Both the position numbers and the translations under genes were made by a program. From Nitrospiria bacterium (GTDB lineage: Bacteria; Nitrospirota; Nitrospiria; JACQBZ01): a stretch of 49,033 nt of DNA. A model generated the notes under the pieces. It saw nothing but the letters and a program-made list of their open reading frames with translations, was not told the DNA's origin and did no database searches. The stretch lies in the NCBI GenBank assembly GCA_035498035.1, contig DATKAN010000065.1, forward strand, positions 1 through 49,033, written 5' to 3'. Below are positions 7,687 to 16,100 of this stretch, one piece after another. The stretch's first letter is position 1. Each line of letters starts with the position of its first letter.

Positions 7687-8101
7687 GTACACGTACCCTT
7701 ATGCCGTCGAACATGTCTGGACGGCCCTGACCGACCCCGAAGAGCTGGCCGAATGGCTGATGCCGGGGGACTTCAAACCCGTGGTCGGACACAAGGTGAC
7801 GTTTCGTTGCGATCCTCAACCGGAATTCGACGGAACGGTCGAGGTGGAGGTCCTCGAGGTGGACGAGCCGCGGCGGCTTTCCTACAGCTGGAAGACCGGC
7901 AACATGCAAAAACCCACGACCGTCACCTTCGTTCTCACGCCCACCCGCGACGGGGGCACCCGCCTGCGGCTGGAGCACACGGGCTTTGAAGGAGACAGCG
8001 GACGGACTATGCTTCCCCTCTTCAAGGGAGGCTGGGGACACAAACTCACAGCCCAGCTTGAGCCCGTGATCGCTCACGTGGCTAAAAAAGCAGCGGATTG
8101 A
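7667..8101 (+). CDS. SRPBCC/AHSA1-domain protein
   Basis: 144 residues. The START/Bet v1-like fold of the AHSA1 (activator of Hsp90 ATPase C-terminal-like) family is indicated by the opening YTYPYAVEHVWTALTDPEELAEWL, the central VLEVDEPRRLSYSW and the C-terminal helix following GGWGHKL. Such proteins bind small hydrophobic ligands; the substrate is unknown. Start 7667 has GAGGAG upstream. Its overlap with the ArsR gene makes it the second cistron of the 7.3-8.9 kb operon. Confidence 0.92.
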   Translation: MENIVLEYTYPYAVEHVWTALTDPEELAEWLMPGDFKPVVGHKVTFRCDPQPEFDGTVEVEVLEVDEPRRLSYSWKTGNMQKPTTVTFVLTPTRDGGTRLRLEHTGFEGDSGRTMLPLFKGGWGHKLTAQLEPVIAHVAKKAAD

Positions 8102-8117
8102 CCATGGAAAGGAGGCC

Positions 8118-8180
8118 ATGGCCGACATCCTTGCCGAACCGCCGCAAATTACATCGCATGAAATTTTGGACGAAACATAA
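8118..8180 (+). CDS. Very short ORF with good ribosome-binding site, possible remnant
   Basis: A 20-codon ORF (MADILAEPPQITSHEILDET) starts eight bases after the start of a GGAGG motif, between the SRPBCC and DUF899 genes. No family is recognised. It may be the decayed 5' end of a lost cistron or a leader peptide. Weak evidence. Confidence 0.25.
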   Translation: MADILAEPPQITSHEILDET

Positions 8181-8225
8181 CCCCGAGCAAAATCGAATGG
8201 CTGCCCGGAAGGGAGGGACCGAACC

Positions 8226-8936
8226 ATGGCGACGTCAAAACACAAAGTGGTATCGAAAAAACAATGGCTGGCCGCCCGAAAGGCCCTGCTGGTAAAGGAG
8301 AAGAAGTTCACTCGCCTGCGCGAGCAGTTGGCGCAGCAGCGACGGAAGCTTCCATGGGTGAAAGTGGAAAAGGATTACGTCTTCGACGGGCCGAAGGGCC
8401 AGGAATCCCTGTCGGACCTGTTCGATGGGAAAAACCAGCTCGTCGTCTATCACTTCATGTTCGGACCGGAATGGGGGGAAGGCTGCTCGCATTGCTCGTT
8501 CTGGGCCGACCATTATGGCGGCATGGGGATTCACTTGCAGCAGCGCGACGTGAATTTCGTCGTCATTTCCCGGGCGCCGCTGGCCGAGATCCTGCCGTTT
8601 AAAAAGCGTATGGGGTGGGACTTCAAGTGGGTATCCTCGTCCCCGAACGATTTCAATTACGACTTTCATGTGGCGTTCCGTCCGGAGGACATCGAGAAGG
8701 GAAAGATTTTCTACAACTACAAGACCATCGCCGGCGACGTAACGGACCGCGAGGGAATCAGCGTGTTCTACAAGGACAAAAAGGGAGAGGTGTTTCACAC
8801 CTACTCCGCCTTCGCGAGGGGGATCGACATGGTCAACACGACCTATCAATTCCTCGACCTGGTTCCCAAGGGGCGGGATGAAAATCCGGAAGACCCCCAG
8901 GATTGGGTCCGCTACCATGATCGATACGAAAGCTGA
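8226..8936 (+). CDS. DUF899 family thioredoxin-like protein
   Basis: 236 residues. Family features are clear: N-terminal WLAARKALLVKEKKFTRLREQL and PWVKVEKDYVFDG, then the core YHFMFGPEWGEGCSHC with Cys87-x2-Cys90 and SFWADHYGG. DUF899 proteins have a thioredoxin/AhpC-like fold of unknown reaction, and are often found beside ArsR and SRPBCC genes as here. Start 8226 lies after GGAGGGACCGAACC. It is probably the last gene of the ArsR operon. Confidence 0.92.
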   Translation: MATSKHKVVSKKQWLAARKALLVKEKKFTRLREQLAQQRRKLPWVKVEKDYVFDGPKGQESLSDLFDGKNQLVVYHFMFGPEWGEGCSHCSFWADHYGGMGIHLQQRDVNFVVISRAPLAEILPFKKRMGWDFKWVSSSPNDFNYDFHVAFRPEDIEKGKIFYNYKTIAGDVTDREGISVFYKDKKGEVFHTYSAFARGIDMVNTTYQFLDLVPKGRDENPEDPQDWVRYHDRYES

Positions 8937-8946
8937 AACCGCTCGC

Positions 8947-9279
8947 CTATCTTCCCCTGCCTCCTCCTCGAGGCGCCGCCCGAGGGGCCGGTCGGGGCGC
9001 CGGGGCCGGGAGGGGCCGGGAGGGCAGTTGAGAGACATGGGGAGGCGCGGGCGGCCTCGCGTCCGGCGGCGGCCGTACCCCGCCCGGCGGGGGGGGCGTG
9101 TTGATGATCACGTCGCCATGGTAGTAAGGATCATATCCCGGGTAGTAGCCCCCATAGTATCCGACGGACCCGTACACCTGTGTGGAAGTACCGCCCGAGG
9201 CGCAGCCCGCGGCTAAAATGGTCATGGTCGTCAGGAGGAGCAGGGCGGCCGCCCTGTTCTTGATGGCCTTGGCTTTCAT
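8947..9279 (-). CDS. Small proline/arginine-rich lipoprotein
   Basis: 110 residues. Signal peptide with lipobox LAAGC (Cys about 26), followed by a Tyr/Gly stretch (YGSVGYYGGYYPGYDPYY) and a C-terminal tail dominated by Pro, Arg and Ala. Low complexity suggests a surface or periplasmic linker-type lipoprotein. GGGGAGGG precedes the ATG. The ATG overlaps the stop of the upstream VOC lipoprotein gene as ATGA (9276-9279), so the two are translationally coupled. Confidence 0.78.
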   Translation of the reverse strand: MKAKAIKNRAAALLLLTTMTILAAGCASGGTSTQVYGSVGYYGGYYPGYDPYYHGDVIINTPPPPGGVRPPPDARPPAPPHVSQLPSRPLPAPAPRPAPRAAPRGGGRGR

Positions 9280-10172
9280 GGGTTGCCCTCCCCTGCGTTT
9301 TCGTCCGCCCATTCCGCGGCCCCCACCGCGGCGCCGAGGGGATCGAGAAACACCGCCACCTTGCCGTCCCGAATCTCCGGACTCGGTTCGATCACGATCC
9401 GGCCGCCCGCCCGTTCGACTCCGGCGACGGTCATTTTGAGATCCTTCACGCGTATATAAGGCAGCCAGGTCGTGGGAAGGTCTTTTCGCAAAAGCTCGAT
9501 TATCCCGGCCCGAGGGTAGCCGTTGGCCACGAGATGCAGTTCGGTGCGGTCCCCGGGTCCTTCCTGAGGGGTCACGGTATAGGCGCCGATGGGACGGTAG
9601 AAGTCGGCCATCCGGGAGGCATCCTTCGCCCAGAGTTCCATCCAAAGCCATTCATTGAAAGACGGGAAGGCATCGGGCGGATCGCCGGTTCCGCTGTGAA
9701 TCACGCCAAAGAGCGCGCCCTCGGGATCCTCAAGGACCGAAGTCTCGCCCCGTCCCGGAAGGTTTTTCGGCGGCACGACGACCTTGCCGCCGGAAGCCGC
9801 GGCCTGATCGGCGGCGCGGGCCGCATCGGGAACGGACATGAGCGGGAGCCATCTCGCCGAACGTTCGGCGCCGGCCGGCTTCGGGTAGTGGATGATCCCT
9901 GCGATCGGGCTGCCGTCCGCGCGGACGAGGGTATAGAGATCCGTCCCCGTCCCTCGGCTCTCGAACCGCCATCCGAAAACATCCCGGTAGAATGTTTTCT
10001 CGGCTTCGACGTTATCGGCAAACAGTTCCGCCCAGACCCACCGTCCCTGGATGTGGACTTCCGTGGGAACGTCGCTGACAGCAGGCCACTGCGGCCGGGT
10101 CGTCGCACATCCCGCAGTCAGCAGCATCGCCATAGCGGCCAGTGTCAACGCCCGTACATGGTCCTTCCTCAT
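9276..10172 (-). CDS. Exported lipoprotein with two VOC (glyoxalase-like) domains
   Basis: 298 residues. The N-terminal signal ends at LTAGC (Cys22). Two VOC modules follow: the first from about 45 with WVWAELFADNVEAEKTFYRDVFGW, the second from about 175 with WLWMELWAKDASRMADFYR, ending in a C-terminal strand FLDPLGAAVGAAEW. VOC proteins are usually cytoplasmic; a lipid anchor on a duplicated VOC pair is uncommon. A role in binding or modifying an extracytoplasmic small molecule is inferred. AAGGAG sits upstream of the ATG at 10172. It is first in a two-gene operon with the small lipoprotein. Confidence 0.87.
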   Translation of the reverse strand: MRKDHVRALTLAAMAMLLTAGCATTRPQWPAVSDVPTEVHIQGRWVWAELFADNVEAEKTFYRDVFGWRFESRGTGTDLYTLVRADGSPIAGIIHYPKPAGAERSARWLPLMSVPDAARAADQAAASGGKVVVPPKNLPGRGETSVLEDPEGALFGVIHSGTGDPPDAFPSFNEWLWMELWAKDASRMADFYRPIGAYTVTPQEGPGDRTELHLVANGYPRAGIIELLRKDLPTTWLPYIRVKDLKMTVAGVERAGGRIVIEPSPEIRDGKVAVFLDPLGAAVGAAEWADENAGEGNP

Positions 10173-10409
10173 CGCCTCGTCTCCTTCATGGATGGATCAT
10201 CGCCGTGCGGCCCTCGGTTGTACTTGCTCGACCCGACGCATGCGCTCACAACGGTCCCCGCCGCGAGAACGACTTGGCGGGATTGTACCGTTTTAAAAAA
10301 GAAATATCAATGACCAGGGTCTTTTCATTTGCACGCTATCACAATTCGGAAAGCGGACGTCCCGTGTCCAACGGGGATTTCGGGTTCGGGAGCCTCCTTG
10401 TAGAATGCT

Positions 10410-10439
10410 TTGACAGAGCCGGTTACGGTTGGATAGAAT
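10410..10439 (+). promoter_or_regulatory. Sigma-70 promoter of the Pro/Gln repeat protein
   Basis: TTGACA (10410-10415), an 18-base spacer, TAGAAT (10434-10439). The transcript would begin near 10446, 15 bases before the ATG, and AAAGGCGG falls in that stretch. The rest of 10173-10409 shows no gene. Confidence 0.6.
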
Positions 10440-10460
10440 AGGGATGGAAAGGCGGCGGAC

Positions 10461-10868
10461 ATGATTTCATCGAAATCGTATTTATCGCATCGCTCAGCCC
10501 TCACGGGAGGTTTGGCTTTTGTGACCTGGCTTGTGTTGATCCAGCCGGAGGCCGGCGCCCAAGTCCAATCCCTCGACCCGGCACAACCGCTTCAATCGCC
10601 CGACATGAACCAGACCGCACAGCCGTTCCAACCGCTCAAACCGATTCCGCCGATTCAAGCGCCCGAGCCGACCCAGCCCGACCAGCCGTTTCAACCGCTT
10701 CAACCGCTCCCTTCCATACAAGCGCCCGAGCCCATGCAGCCGCAGCCGTTTGAACCGCTCAAACCGGTTCCGCCGATTCAAGCGCCCGGGCCCGTTCAAC
10801 CCATGCAACCCTTTCAACCGCTTCAGCCCATACCGCCGATCGAACCGCCCCCGCCCGGTCATGGCTGA
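10461..10868 (+). CDS. Secreted proline/glutamine-rich repeat protein
   Basis: 135 residues. A signal peptide (cleavage near AGA|QVQ, residue 33) is followed by about 100 residues built from imperfect copies of QPFQPLKPIPPIQAPEP. The repeat contains only Gln, Pro, Phe, Leu, Lys, Ile, Ala, Glu and a few others, with no Cys or Trp in the mature part. It should be an extended polyproline-type chain in the periplasm or cell surface. The DNA repeats are diverged, so selection at protein level is plausible. No catalytic family is recognised. Confidence 0.72.
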   Translation: MISSKSYLSHRSALTGGLAFVTWLVLIQPEAGAQVQSLDPAQPLQSPDMNQTAQPFQPLKPIPPIQAPEPTQPDQPFQPLQPLPSIQAPEPMQPQPFEPLKPVPPIQAPGPVQPMQPFQPLQPIPPIEPPPPGHG

Positions 10869-11040
10869 AGACCGCCCGCAGAGTTTACACTCCGCCGCTT
10901 TTCCTACGCCTCTTCGACCCGATGCCGTCCTCCCCCGCGCTTAGCGGACAGGCGCGAGGGCGATTTCCATGATCCCAGGCGCTCGATGATGACGCCATGG
11001 ATCCCCGCCGGTGAAATTCCCCCCATGGGTAGAGGAAGAA

Positions 11041-11610
11041 CTAAAACGCAACCGTCACGCTGATTTCCGGATACGTGCTCGTGCAGGAGTCATACGTCGA
11101 CTTATCGCAGCCGGAGTACGATTCGTAGGCCGCGCCCACCCCGATATGGGTGTTTTTTCCGGCGGGAATATAGAACCCGGCGCGCGCGCCGAGCGAATTG
11201 AGGTCGTTTAAGCCGTCAATATAACTCCGGCGATAAAACGCCCCGACATACGGGGATACGGACGGAACCTGATAAAAAACGTACTGCACCGAGGGCGAAA
11301 CCTTGAAGATGGCCGGATCGGCGCTGGACCACCACTCGAGGTCCAGGCCCGCACTGAGCCCATTCGCCACGAAGTAGCTCGCGCCGACTCCGAAGACAAG
11401 GTAGTTCTCGCCGAAGGCGTAACCCGTTCCGCCCGTCACGGATAAACGGGTGCGTCCCTGGGCAAAAACTCCGGCCACCTCCCCCGCGTTTGCCGGGGCG
11501 ACCGCTGGGAGAAAAAGAACGACCGCGAGCAAAGTGGAGACCCATCCGAAGAACCGTGATCCATACATTGTTAACGGGGCTTGATGAAAACGTGATTCAG
11601 AGCCGACCAT
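11041..11610 (-). CDS. Outer-membrane beta-barrel protein (small porin-like)
   Basis: 189 residues. A signal peptide ends near PANA|GEV. The remainder alternates short amphipathic strands with Gly/Tyr-rich turns (TGGTGYAFGENYLVFGVGASYFV and following). It ends in ...EISVTVAF with a terminal Phe, the BAM recognition signature for outer-membrane barrels. Size fits an eight-strand barrel. GGAGGGGAGG stands six bases before the ATG at 11610; a later ATG at 11568 would give a shorter signal peptide. Cargo unknown. Confidence 0.82.
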   Translation of the reverse strand: MVGSESRFHQAPLTMYGSRFFGWVSTLLAVVLFLPAVAPANAGEVAGVFAQGRTRLSVTGGTGYAFGENYLVFGVGASYFVANGLSAGLDLEWWSSADPAIFKVSPSVQYVFYQVPSVSPYVGAFYRRSYIDGLNDLNSLGARAGFYIPAGKNTHIGVGAAYESYSGCDKSTYDSCTSTYPEISVTVAF

Positions 11611-11719
11611 AGAAGACCTCCCCTCCCTCTTGTAGACGGTTCCACGTGAAAGAATTGGAGACGATAGGAACGACCCAAGCCTGATCGAAAGGCGGGCCCA
11701 ACAGCGGAAAGATCCGCAG

Positions 11720-11748
11720 ATTATAGGGGGTTAGGCCGAATGAGTCAA
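11720..11748 (-). promoter_or_regulatory. Sigma-70 promoter for the beta-barrel gene
   Basis: On the minus strand TTGACT (11748-11743), a 17-base spacer and TATAAT (11725-11720). The leader would be about 100 bases. Confidence 0.7.
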
Positions 11749-12323
11749 GCTTATCGGCTTATAATGCCCTATGTCTTTTGAAAAGTGTGTTTTTTTCCCA
11801 GGCCCGCCCACACAGCATTTGTTCTGATAAAGGACTTGGCCTTCTCCCCAATCGAACCCCCGGAGGCCCCCGGGACGCGGTGAAAGCAGGCAATTGTTGA
11901 CGGAAATTCACCTACAATACAGACGAGTTGGTGGCGGTCCCTCCTATGGCTCCAATAAATCAGGGTACGGTTATGATGCAAAAGGGACTTGGGTTTTTTA
12001 GTGGCAATAATGACATTAACGATGTATTATTATTTTCGGGAAGTTGAATTTGTTGGATTTTTAATGAATCCCAAAAAGCTTTCTTTGATTAAGGGCAATA
12101 AATTATTCTATTTTCATGTATGGTCAGTGGTTTACCCTTGACTTAATGGTGAAGGAAGGTGACGGTGTATTTTTTCGTTTCACTGTTGCCCCAATGAATC
12201 GTGAATTCATTTCGAGGATTCTAATAAATTACATCTTCCCATGCCTGTTTTTTTTATCTTAATCTCGACTAGGGATTTGGATTCAGAAGTGTGAGAATCT
12301 CTTCCAAGGAAAACCAAGGGACA
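11749..12323. other. AT-rich noncoding region upstream of the carbamoyltransferase cluster
   Basis: No convincing gene. Base composition drops sharply (many A/T runs between 11990 and 12290) compared with the GC-rich flanks. This marks the left edge of a compositional block extending through about 16 kb. Short frames (for example minus 11981-11769) lack family similarity. No attachment site or integrase is seen. Confidence 0.4.
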
Positions 12324-12725
12324 ATGAAAATCAAGCTTGATAGAAAGGTGGTTCGAAATTTCGGTCTGATACTGGCCCTTCTATTGGCCTTATTGGGTTG
12401 CGTTAAAATCTACAAGGGGCAGATGGCCGTTTCATTCCTGGCGCTATTTTTCTCCTTTCTCGCCGCCGTATCGGCTTTATTCTTCCAGCCGGTGATAAGA
12501 CCCATCTACATTGGCGCGATGAAGATTTCCATCATCCTCGGCTGGATCAATACGCGAGTTCTCCTTATTCTGATTTATTTTCTTTTGTTGTCACCCCTGT
12601 GCGTCGTATTAAGAATATTTGGCAGGAATTCCCTCGATGAAAAAATTGAACCCCATAAAGAGAGTTATTGGATAAGGAGGGAAAAGGTCCCTTTCGATAA
12701 AAAATCGTATGAAAGACAGTTCTAA
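12324..12725 (+). CDS. SxtJ-family membrane protein
   Basis: 133 residues with three hydrophobic segments (about 11-30, 35-57, 72-95). The layout and C-terminal tail are typical of the SxtJ family found beside NodU/CmcH carbamoyltransferases. The biochemical role is unknown; the name comes from the saxitoxin cluster. Start 12324 has AAGGGA close upstream; an in-frame GTG at 12291 would add 11 residues. The next gene begins 14 bases after the stop, preceded by AGGAGG, so the genes form an operon. Confidence 0.78.
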   Translation: MKIKLDRKVVRNFGLILALLLALLGCVKIYKGQMAVSFLALFFSFLAAVSALFFQPVIRPIYIGAMKISIILGWINTRVLLILIYFLLLSPLCVVLRIFGRNSLDEKIEPHKESYWIRREKVPFDKKSYERQF

Positions 12726-12739
12726 AAAGGAGGATAAAC

Positions 12740-12910
12740 ATGGGAAAGAAGGGGGGTCAATTGGAAATACTCGGAGAATTCTGGGACTTTCTAAAAATAC
12801 GCAAGAAGTTTTGGTTGGCTCCCATCGTATTCCTTCTAATCGCCTTAGGTGCATTGATCCTTTTGACGGAAGGGTCCGCAGTCGCCCCATTCATCTATAC
12901 GTTGTTTTAA
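12740..12910 (+). CDS. DUF5989-type small membrane protein (SxtK-like)
   Basis: 56 residues: MGKKGGQLEILGEFWDFLKI, then a basic RKKFW segment, and a single transmembrane helix (about 27-43), ending FIYTLF. This is the short protein that habitually sits between SxtJ and the carbamoyltransferase in such clusters. AAAAAGGAGG precedes the ATG. Its brevity makes it easy to miss in automated annotation. Its partner relation to SxtJ is inferred from conserved neighbourhood. Confidence 0.8.
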   Translation: MGKKGGQLEILGEFWDFLKIRKKFWLAPIVFLLIALGALILLTEGSAVAPFIYTLF

Positions 12911-12974
12911 TCCGTTGCCGTTGGAAAAAGAAACAAGAATGAAGGACGCTCGGGTTTCGAATGCGGGATGAACT

Positions 12975-14792
12975 ATGAATATCTTGGGCATATCAGCCTT
13001 TTACCATGACAGCGCGGCATGCCTTATACAGGATGGCAAGATCATCGCCGCAGCTCAAGAAGAGCGGTTCACGAGAAAAAAGCATGATCATAATTTCCCC
13101 CAGAATGCCATCGACTTTTGTCTAAACGCAGGCCAAATAACAGCCAAAGATCTCCACTATGTCGCTTTTTATGACAAACCATTTTTAAAGTTTGAAAGGA
13201 TCCTGGAAAGCTATTTTGCCTACGCCCCTGCCGGTTTGAATTCTTTCCTGAAGGCCATGCCGATCTGGATCAAAGAAAAGCTCTGGATGAAGTCGCTGAT
13301 ACAAAAAAATATCGGATTCGAGGGTCAAATTATTTTCCCGGAACATCACGAATCTCATTGTTCCGCGGCTTTTTATCCCTCTCCTTACGAAGAGGCAGCC
13401 ATCCTCACCCTCGACGGCGTTGGGGAGTGGACTACGGCCAGTTACGGTATTGGAAAGGGGAATGAAATCGAATTGCTGGCCGAGGTGAAGTTCCCTCACT
13501 CCCTGGGCCTCCTCTACTCCGCGTTCACATACTACACCGGTTTTAAGGTGAATTCCGGCGAATATAAGGTCATGGGGCTGGCTCCTTATGGAGAACCCAA
13601 ATACAGGGATTTGATCTTCAACGAACTGATCGACCTTAAAGCGGATGGATCCTTTAAACTGAACATGAAATATTTTAATTATTGTGTCGGGCTCACCATG
13701 ACCAACAAGGCCTTTGATCAACTTTTCGGAGGACCGCCAAGGAAGGCGGAAAGCAAGCTTACACAACGGGAGATGGATTTGGCCCGTTCGGTGCAGGAGG
13801 TCACGGAGGAAATCATGACGCGAATGGCGCGCCACCTTCACAAGGAAACCGGCATGAAGAACCTGTGTCTTGCCGGGGGCGTCGCCTTAAATTGCGTGGC
13901 CAATGGAAAGATTCTGCGAGAAGGTCCTTTTGAAAATATCTGGATACAACCAGCCGCGGGAGACGCCGGCAGCGCGCTCGGATGTGCCCTGTTTACTTGG
14001 CACCGGTATCTTGGAAAGAAAAGAATATCGGACAATAAAAACGATATTCTGAAGGGGTCTTACTTGGGGCCCGAATATAGCGACACGGAAATCGAGCGAT
14101 ACCTGAAGGCCCACAATATTCCATACGATTATGTCGATGATAACCACTTATTCGATACCGTCGCGAAGCTCCTGGCGGATGAAAACGTCGTGGGATGGTT
14201 TCAGGGAAAAATGGAGTTCGGCCCAAGGGCCCTCGGAGCCAGGAGCATCTTGGGGGATGCCCGCTCCCCCAAAATGCAATCGGTGATGAACCTAAAAATA
14301 AAATTTCGAGAATCATTTCGTCCCTTCGCACCAACGGTTTTGAAAGAAGATGCTTCGACGTATTTCGATCTGAATCGAGAGAGCCCTTACATGCTTTTGG
14401 TCGCCCCGGTCAAAGAGGAGATTCGGAGATCGATGTCCCGTGAAGAGGAGGGCTTTTTCGGAATTGATAAGCTCAATATTGTCCGGTCCACGATCCCGGC
14501 CGTAACCCATATTGATTATTCCGCCAGGGTTCAGACGGTTGACAAAGACACGAGCCCCCGATTTTACAAACTCATTAAAGCGTTTAAGCGGCTCACGGGG
14601 TGCCCGGTCATTATCAATACCTCATTCAATGTGAGAGGCGAACCCATTGTCTGTAAGCCTGAAGAGGCGTATACATGTTTCATGAGAACCCATATGGATT
14701 ATCTGATCATGGGAAATTATATCCTCAGCAAGGAATCTCAGAAGCCATTGGAAGGGGACTCGGACTGGCAGAAACAGTTTGAACTCGACTAG
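12975..14792 (+). CDS. Carbamoyltransferase (NodU/CmcH/SxtI family)
   Basis: 605 residues, full family length. The N-terminal ASKHA/Kae1-like domain opens ILGISAFYHDSAACLIQDG and keeps the conserved EHHESHCSAAFYPSP and LDGVGEWTT. The central GGVALNCVANGKI belongs to the carbamoyl-AMP-forming domain. The C-terminal part has FGPRALGARSILGDAR and INTSFNVRGEPIVC. The enzyme makes carbamoyl-adenylate from carbamoyl phosphate and ATP and transfers the carbamoyl group to a hydroxyl on a sugar or natural product. The acceptor is not deducible. It is third in an operon with SxtJ and DUF5989 genes. Codon composition is less GC-rich than neighbouring genes. Confidence 0.95.
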   Translation: MNILGISAFYHDSAACLIQDGKIIAAAQEERFTRKKHDHNFPQNAIDFCLNAGQITAKDLHYVAFYDKPFLKFERILESYFAYAPAGLNSFLKAMPIWIKEKLWMKSLIQKNIGFEGQIIFPEHHESHCSAAFYPSPYEEAAILTLDGVGEWTTASYGIGKGNEIELLAEVKFPHSLGLLYSAFTYYTGFKVNSGEYKVMGLAPYGEPKYRDLIFNELIDLKADGSFKLNMKYFNYCVGLTMTNKAFDQLFGGPPRKAESKLTQREMDLARSVQEVTEEIMTRMARHLHKETGMKNLCLAGGVALNCVANGKILREGPFENIWIQPAAGDAGSALGCALFTWHRYLGKKRISDNKNDILKGSYLGPEYSDTEIERYLKAHNIPYDYVDDNHLFDTVAKLLADENVVGWFQGKMEFGPRALGARSILGDARSPKMQSVMNLKIKFRESFRPFAPTVLKEDASTYFDLNRESPYMLLVAPVKEEIRRSMSREEEGFFGIDKLNIVRSTIPAVTHIDYSARVQTVDKDTSPRFYKLIKAFKRLTGCPVIINTSFNVRGEPIVCKPEEAYTCFMRTHMDYLIMGNYILSKESQKPLEGDSDWQKQFELD

Positions 14793-14843
14793 AGTTGATC
14801 CTGGCTAAAATCGCCCCGGAAGGACCTCTCGGGGTTGTCCCGA

Positions 14844-16028
14844 TCACGGTTCCGGCCCCTCTTTAGCCGCCAGATCCTCCCGGATTCTCCGGACAATCTC
14901 ATTGGCAATGATCTTATAGGCGACCTCATTGGGATGCCGATCAACAATAACGGGGGGATCCCCGCGCCAATGCATATAGGTTCTTTCATAAGCCTCCTCA
15001 TCCAAATGGGGCAGTTCATCAAGCATTTTTTGGTGGGCATTGACGACGATCGCGTTGGAGGGAAATAAATCCGGCGTGAACCGCACGGGATTCACATCGC
15101 GACCAAGAATGACTATCAGCATTCGGCAATGGTTTTCGACAGCCACCTTTGAAATTTCAGAATAAACATATCGGGTCAATTCGTCGCCTCGGGAGCTCCC
15201 TCTCGGCGCAATCCCGCCCAGCCTCTCCAAAAAATAGGAGATCATATGGACATCGTCATGGATAAAAAGAGGCAAGGCCACATTCCAGAAAAATGAAACA
15301 TGATCGGCGATGGTTCTCGGCGTATTCCGATACCGATCAAATGGCAAGGATCCCAGAATCGTCAGAAAAACCGGGGGGCGAATTTTAAGCTCATTCCCGC
15401 TGTCGTAAAAATAGGGGACCGGAAGTTTGCCGTAATAGGACGACGCGAATTTTTGCGTTGCCCTTTCGACCAGCCAGGGCGAATATTGTACAAGAATATA
15501 ATCGGGCCGGTGGAGGGGAATGAGTTTGCGGGCCAGGATGAGCATTTGCGTGAGGCCGTAACTGCAGACGCCGGCGTTTTGCATGGTTCCATGGAGCAAT
15601 TTCCCCACCAAATACGGATAGGTATCCTCCGCATAGGTGGCGTCGCCGTACGTGAACGAGCAGCCCAAGGCCAGCAGGAGGGGGCGCGAATTTTCGCGGT
15701 CGCTGCCGGAGTCAACCGGAACCCGGAACCCGAATTCATCATATCGCATCGGGATATCCGGCCCGATTGGAAAGACGTGAGCCCCCGTAGCATTCGGAAT
15801 GGGCGCATATCCCAATTCGGAGTCCGCCCTATGGGGGCTCCCCTTCCAGTCGCGGCTGTTGGATTTAAGATGTGCATAAATCGAATTCGACCGGTAATAA
15901 ACGGAAGAGAAATAGAGGGCAAAAAAGATTAAACCGTAGAGGAGGATGACAATGAGCGAAAAAATAAATTTTTTAGAGAACGGGAGTTCCGATGCGCGGT
16001 TGTCTTCGGCCCGCAATGGATTTGGCAT
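14844..16028 (-). CDS. Membrane-anchored SGNH/GDSL-type hydrolase
   Basis: 394 residues. One N-terminal transmembrane helix (about 20-42) tethers an extracytoplasmic domain. Block I GCSFTYGD carries the putative nucleophile Ser124. Block V near the end reads VDRHPNEVAYKIIANEI with Asp363 and His365, the catalytic D-x-H pair of SGNH hydrolases. Such enzymes are esterases or acyl transferases/deacetylases for carbohydrates. It lies convergently 51 bases from the carbamoyltransferase, and genes of this kind recur near SxtJ/carbamoyltransferase sets. A shared glycan or metabolite substrate is inferred. Start 16028 is chosen for GGGGGA eight bases upstream. Confidence 0.82.
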   Translation of the reverse strand: MPNPLRAEDNRASELPFSKKFIFSLIVILLYGLIFFALYFSSVYYRSNSIYAHLKSNSRDWKGSPHRADSELGYAPIPNATGAHVFPIGPDIPMRYDEFGFRVPVDSGSDRENSRPLLLALGCSFTYGDATYAEDTYPYLVGKLLHGTMQNAGVCSYGLTQMLILARKLIPLHRPDYILVQYSPWLVERATQKFASSYYGKLPVPYFYDSGNELKIRPPVFLTILGSLPFDRYRNTPRTIADHVSFFWNVALPLFIHDDVHMISYFLERLGGIAPRGSSRGDELTRYVYSEISKVAVENHCRMLIVILGRDVNPVRFTPDLFPSNAIVVNAHQKMLDELPHLDEEAYERTYMHWRGDPPVIVDRHPNEVAYKIIANEIVRRIREDLAAKEGPEP

Positions 16029-16100
16029 TTCATTTTCCCCCGGTTGCGCTGGGATACACCCGGTCATCCCCTGACTTATCAGGCGTCACACCCTTCTTCC

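Noticed and set aside
11769-11981. 70-codon minus-strand frame
   Set aside because: No RBS, no family similarity, lies in an AT-rich noncoding gap.
12039-12144. Short frames near ATGAATCCCAAAAAGC
   Set aside because: About 25 codons, no RBS, AT-rich noncoding context.
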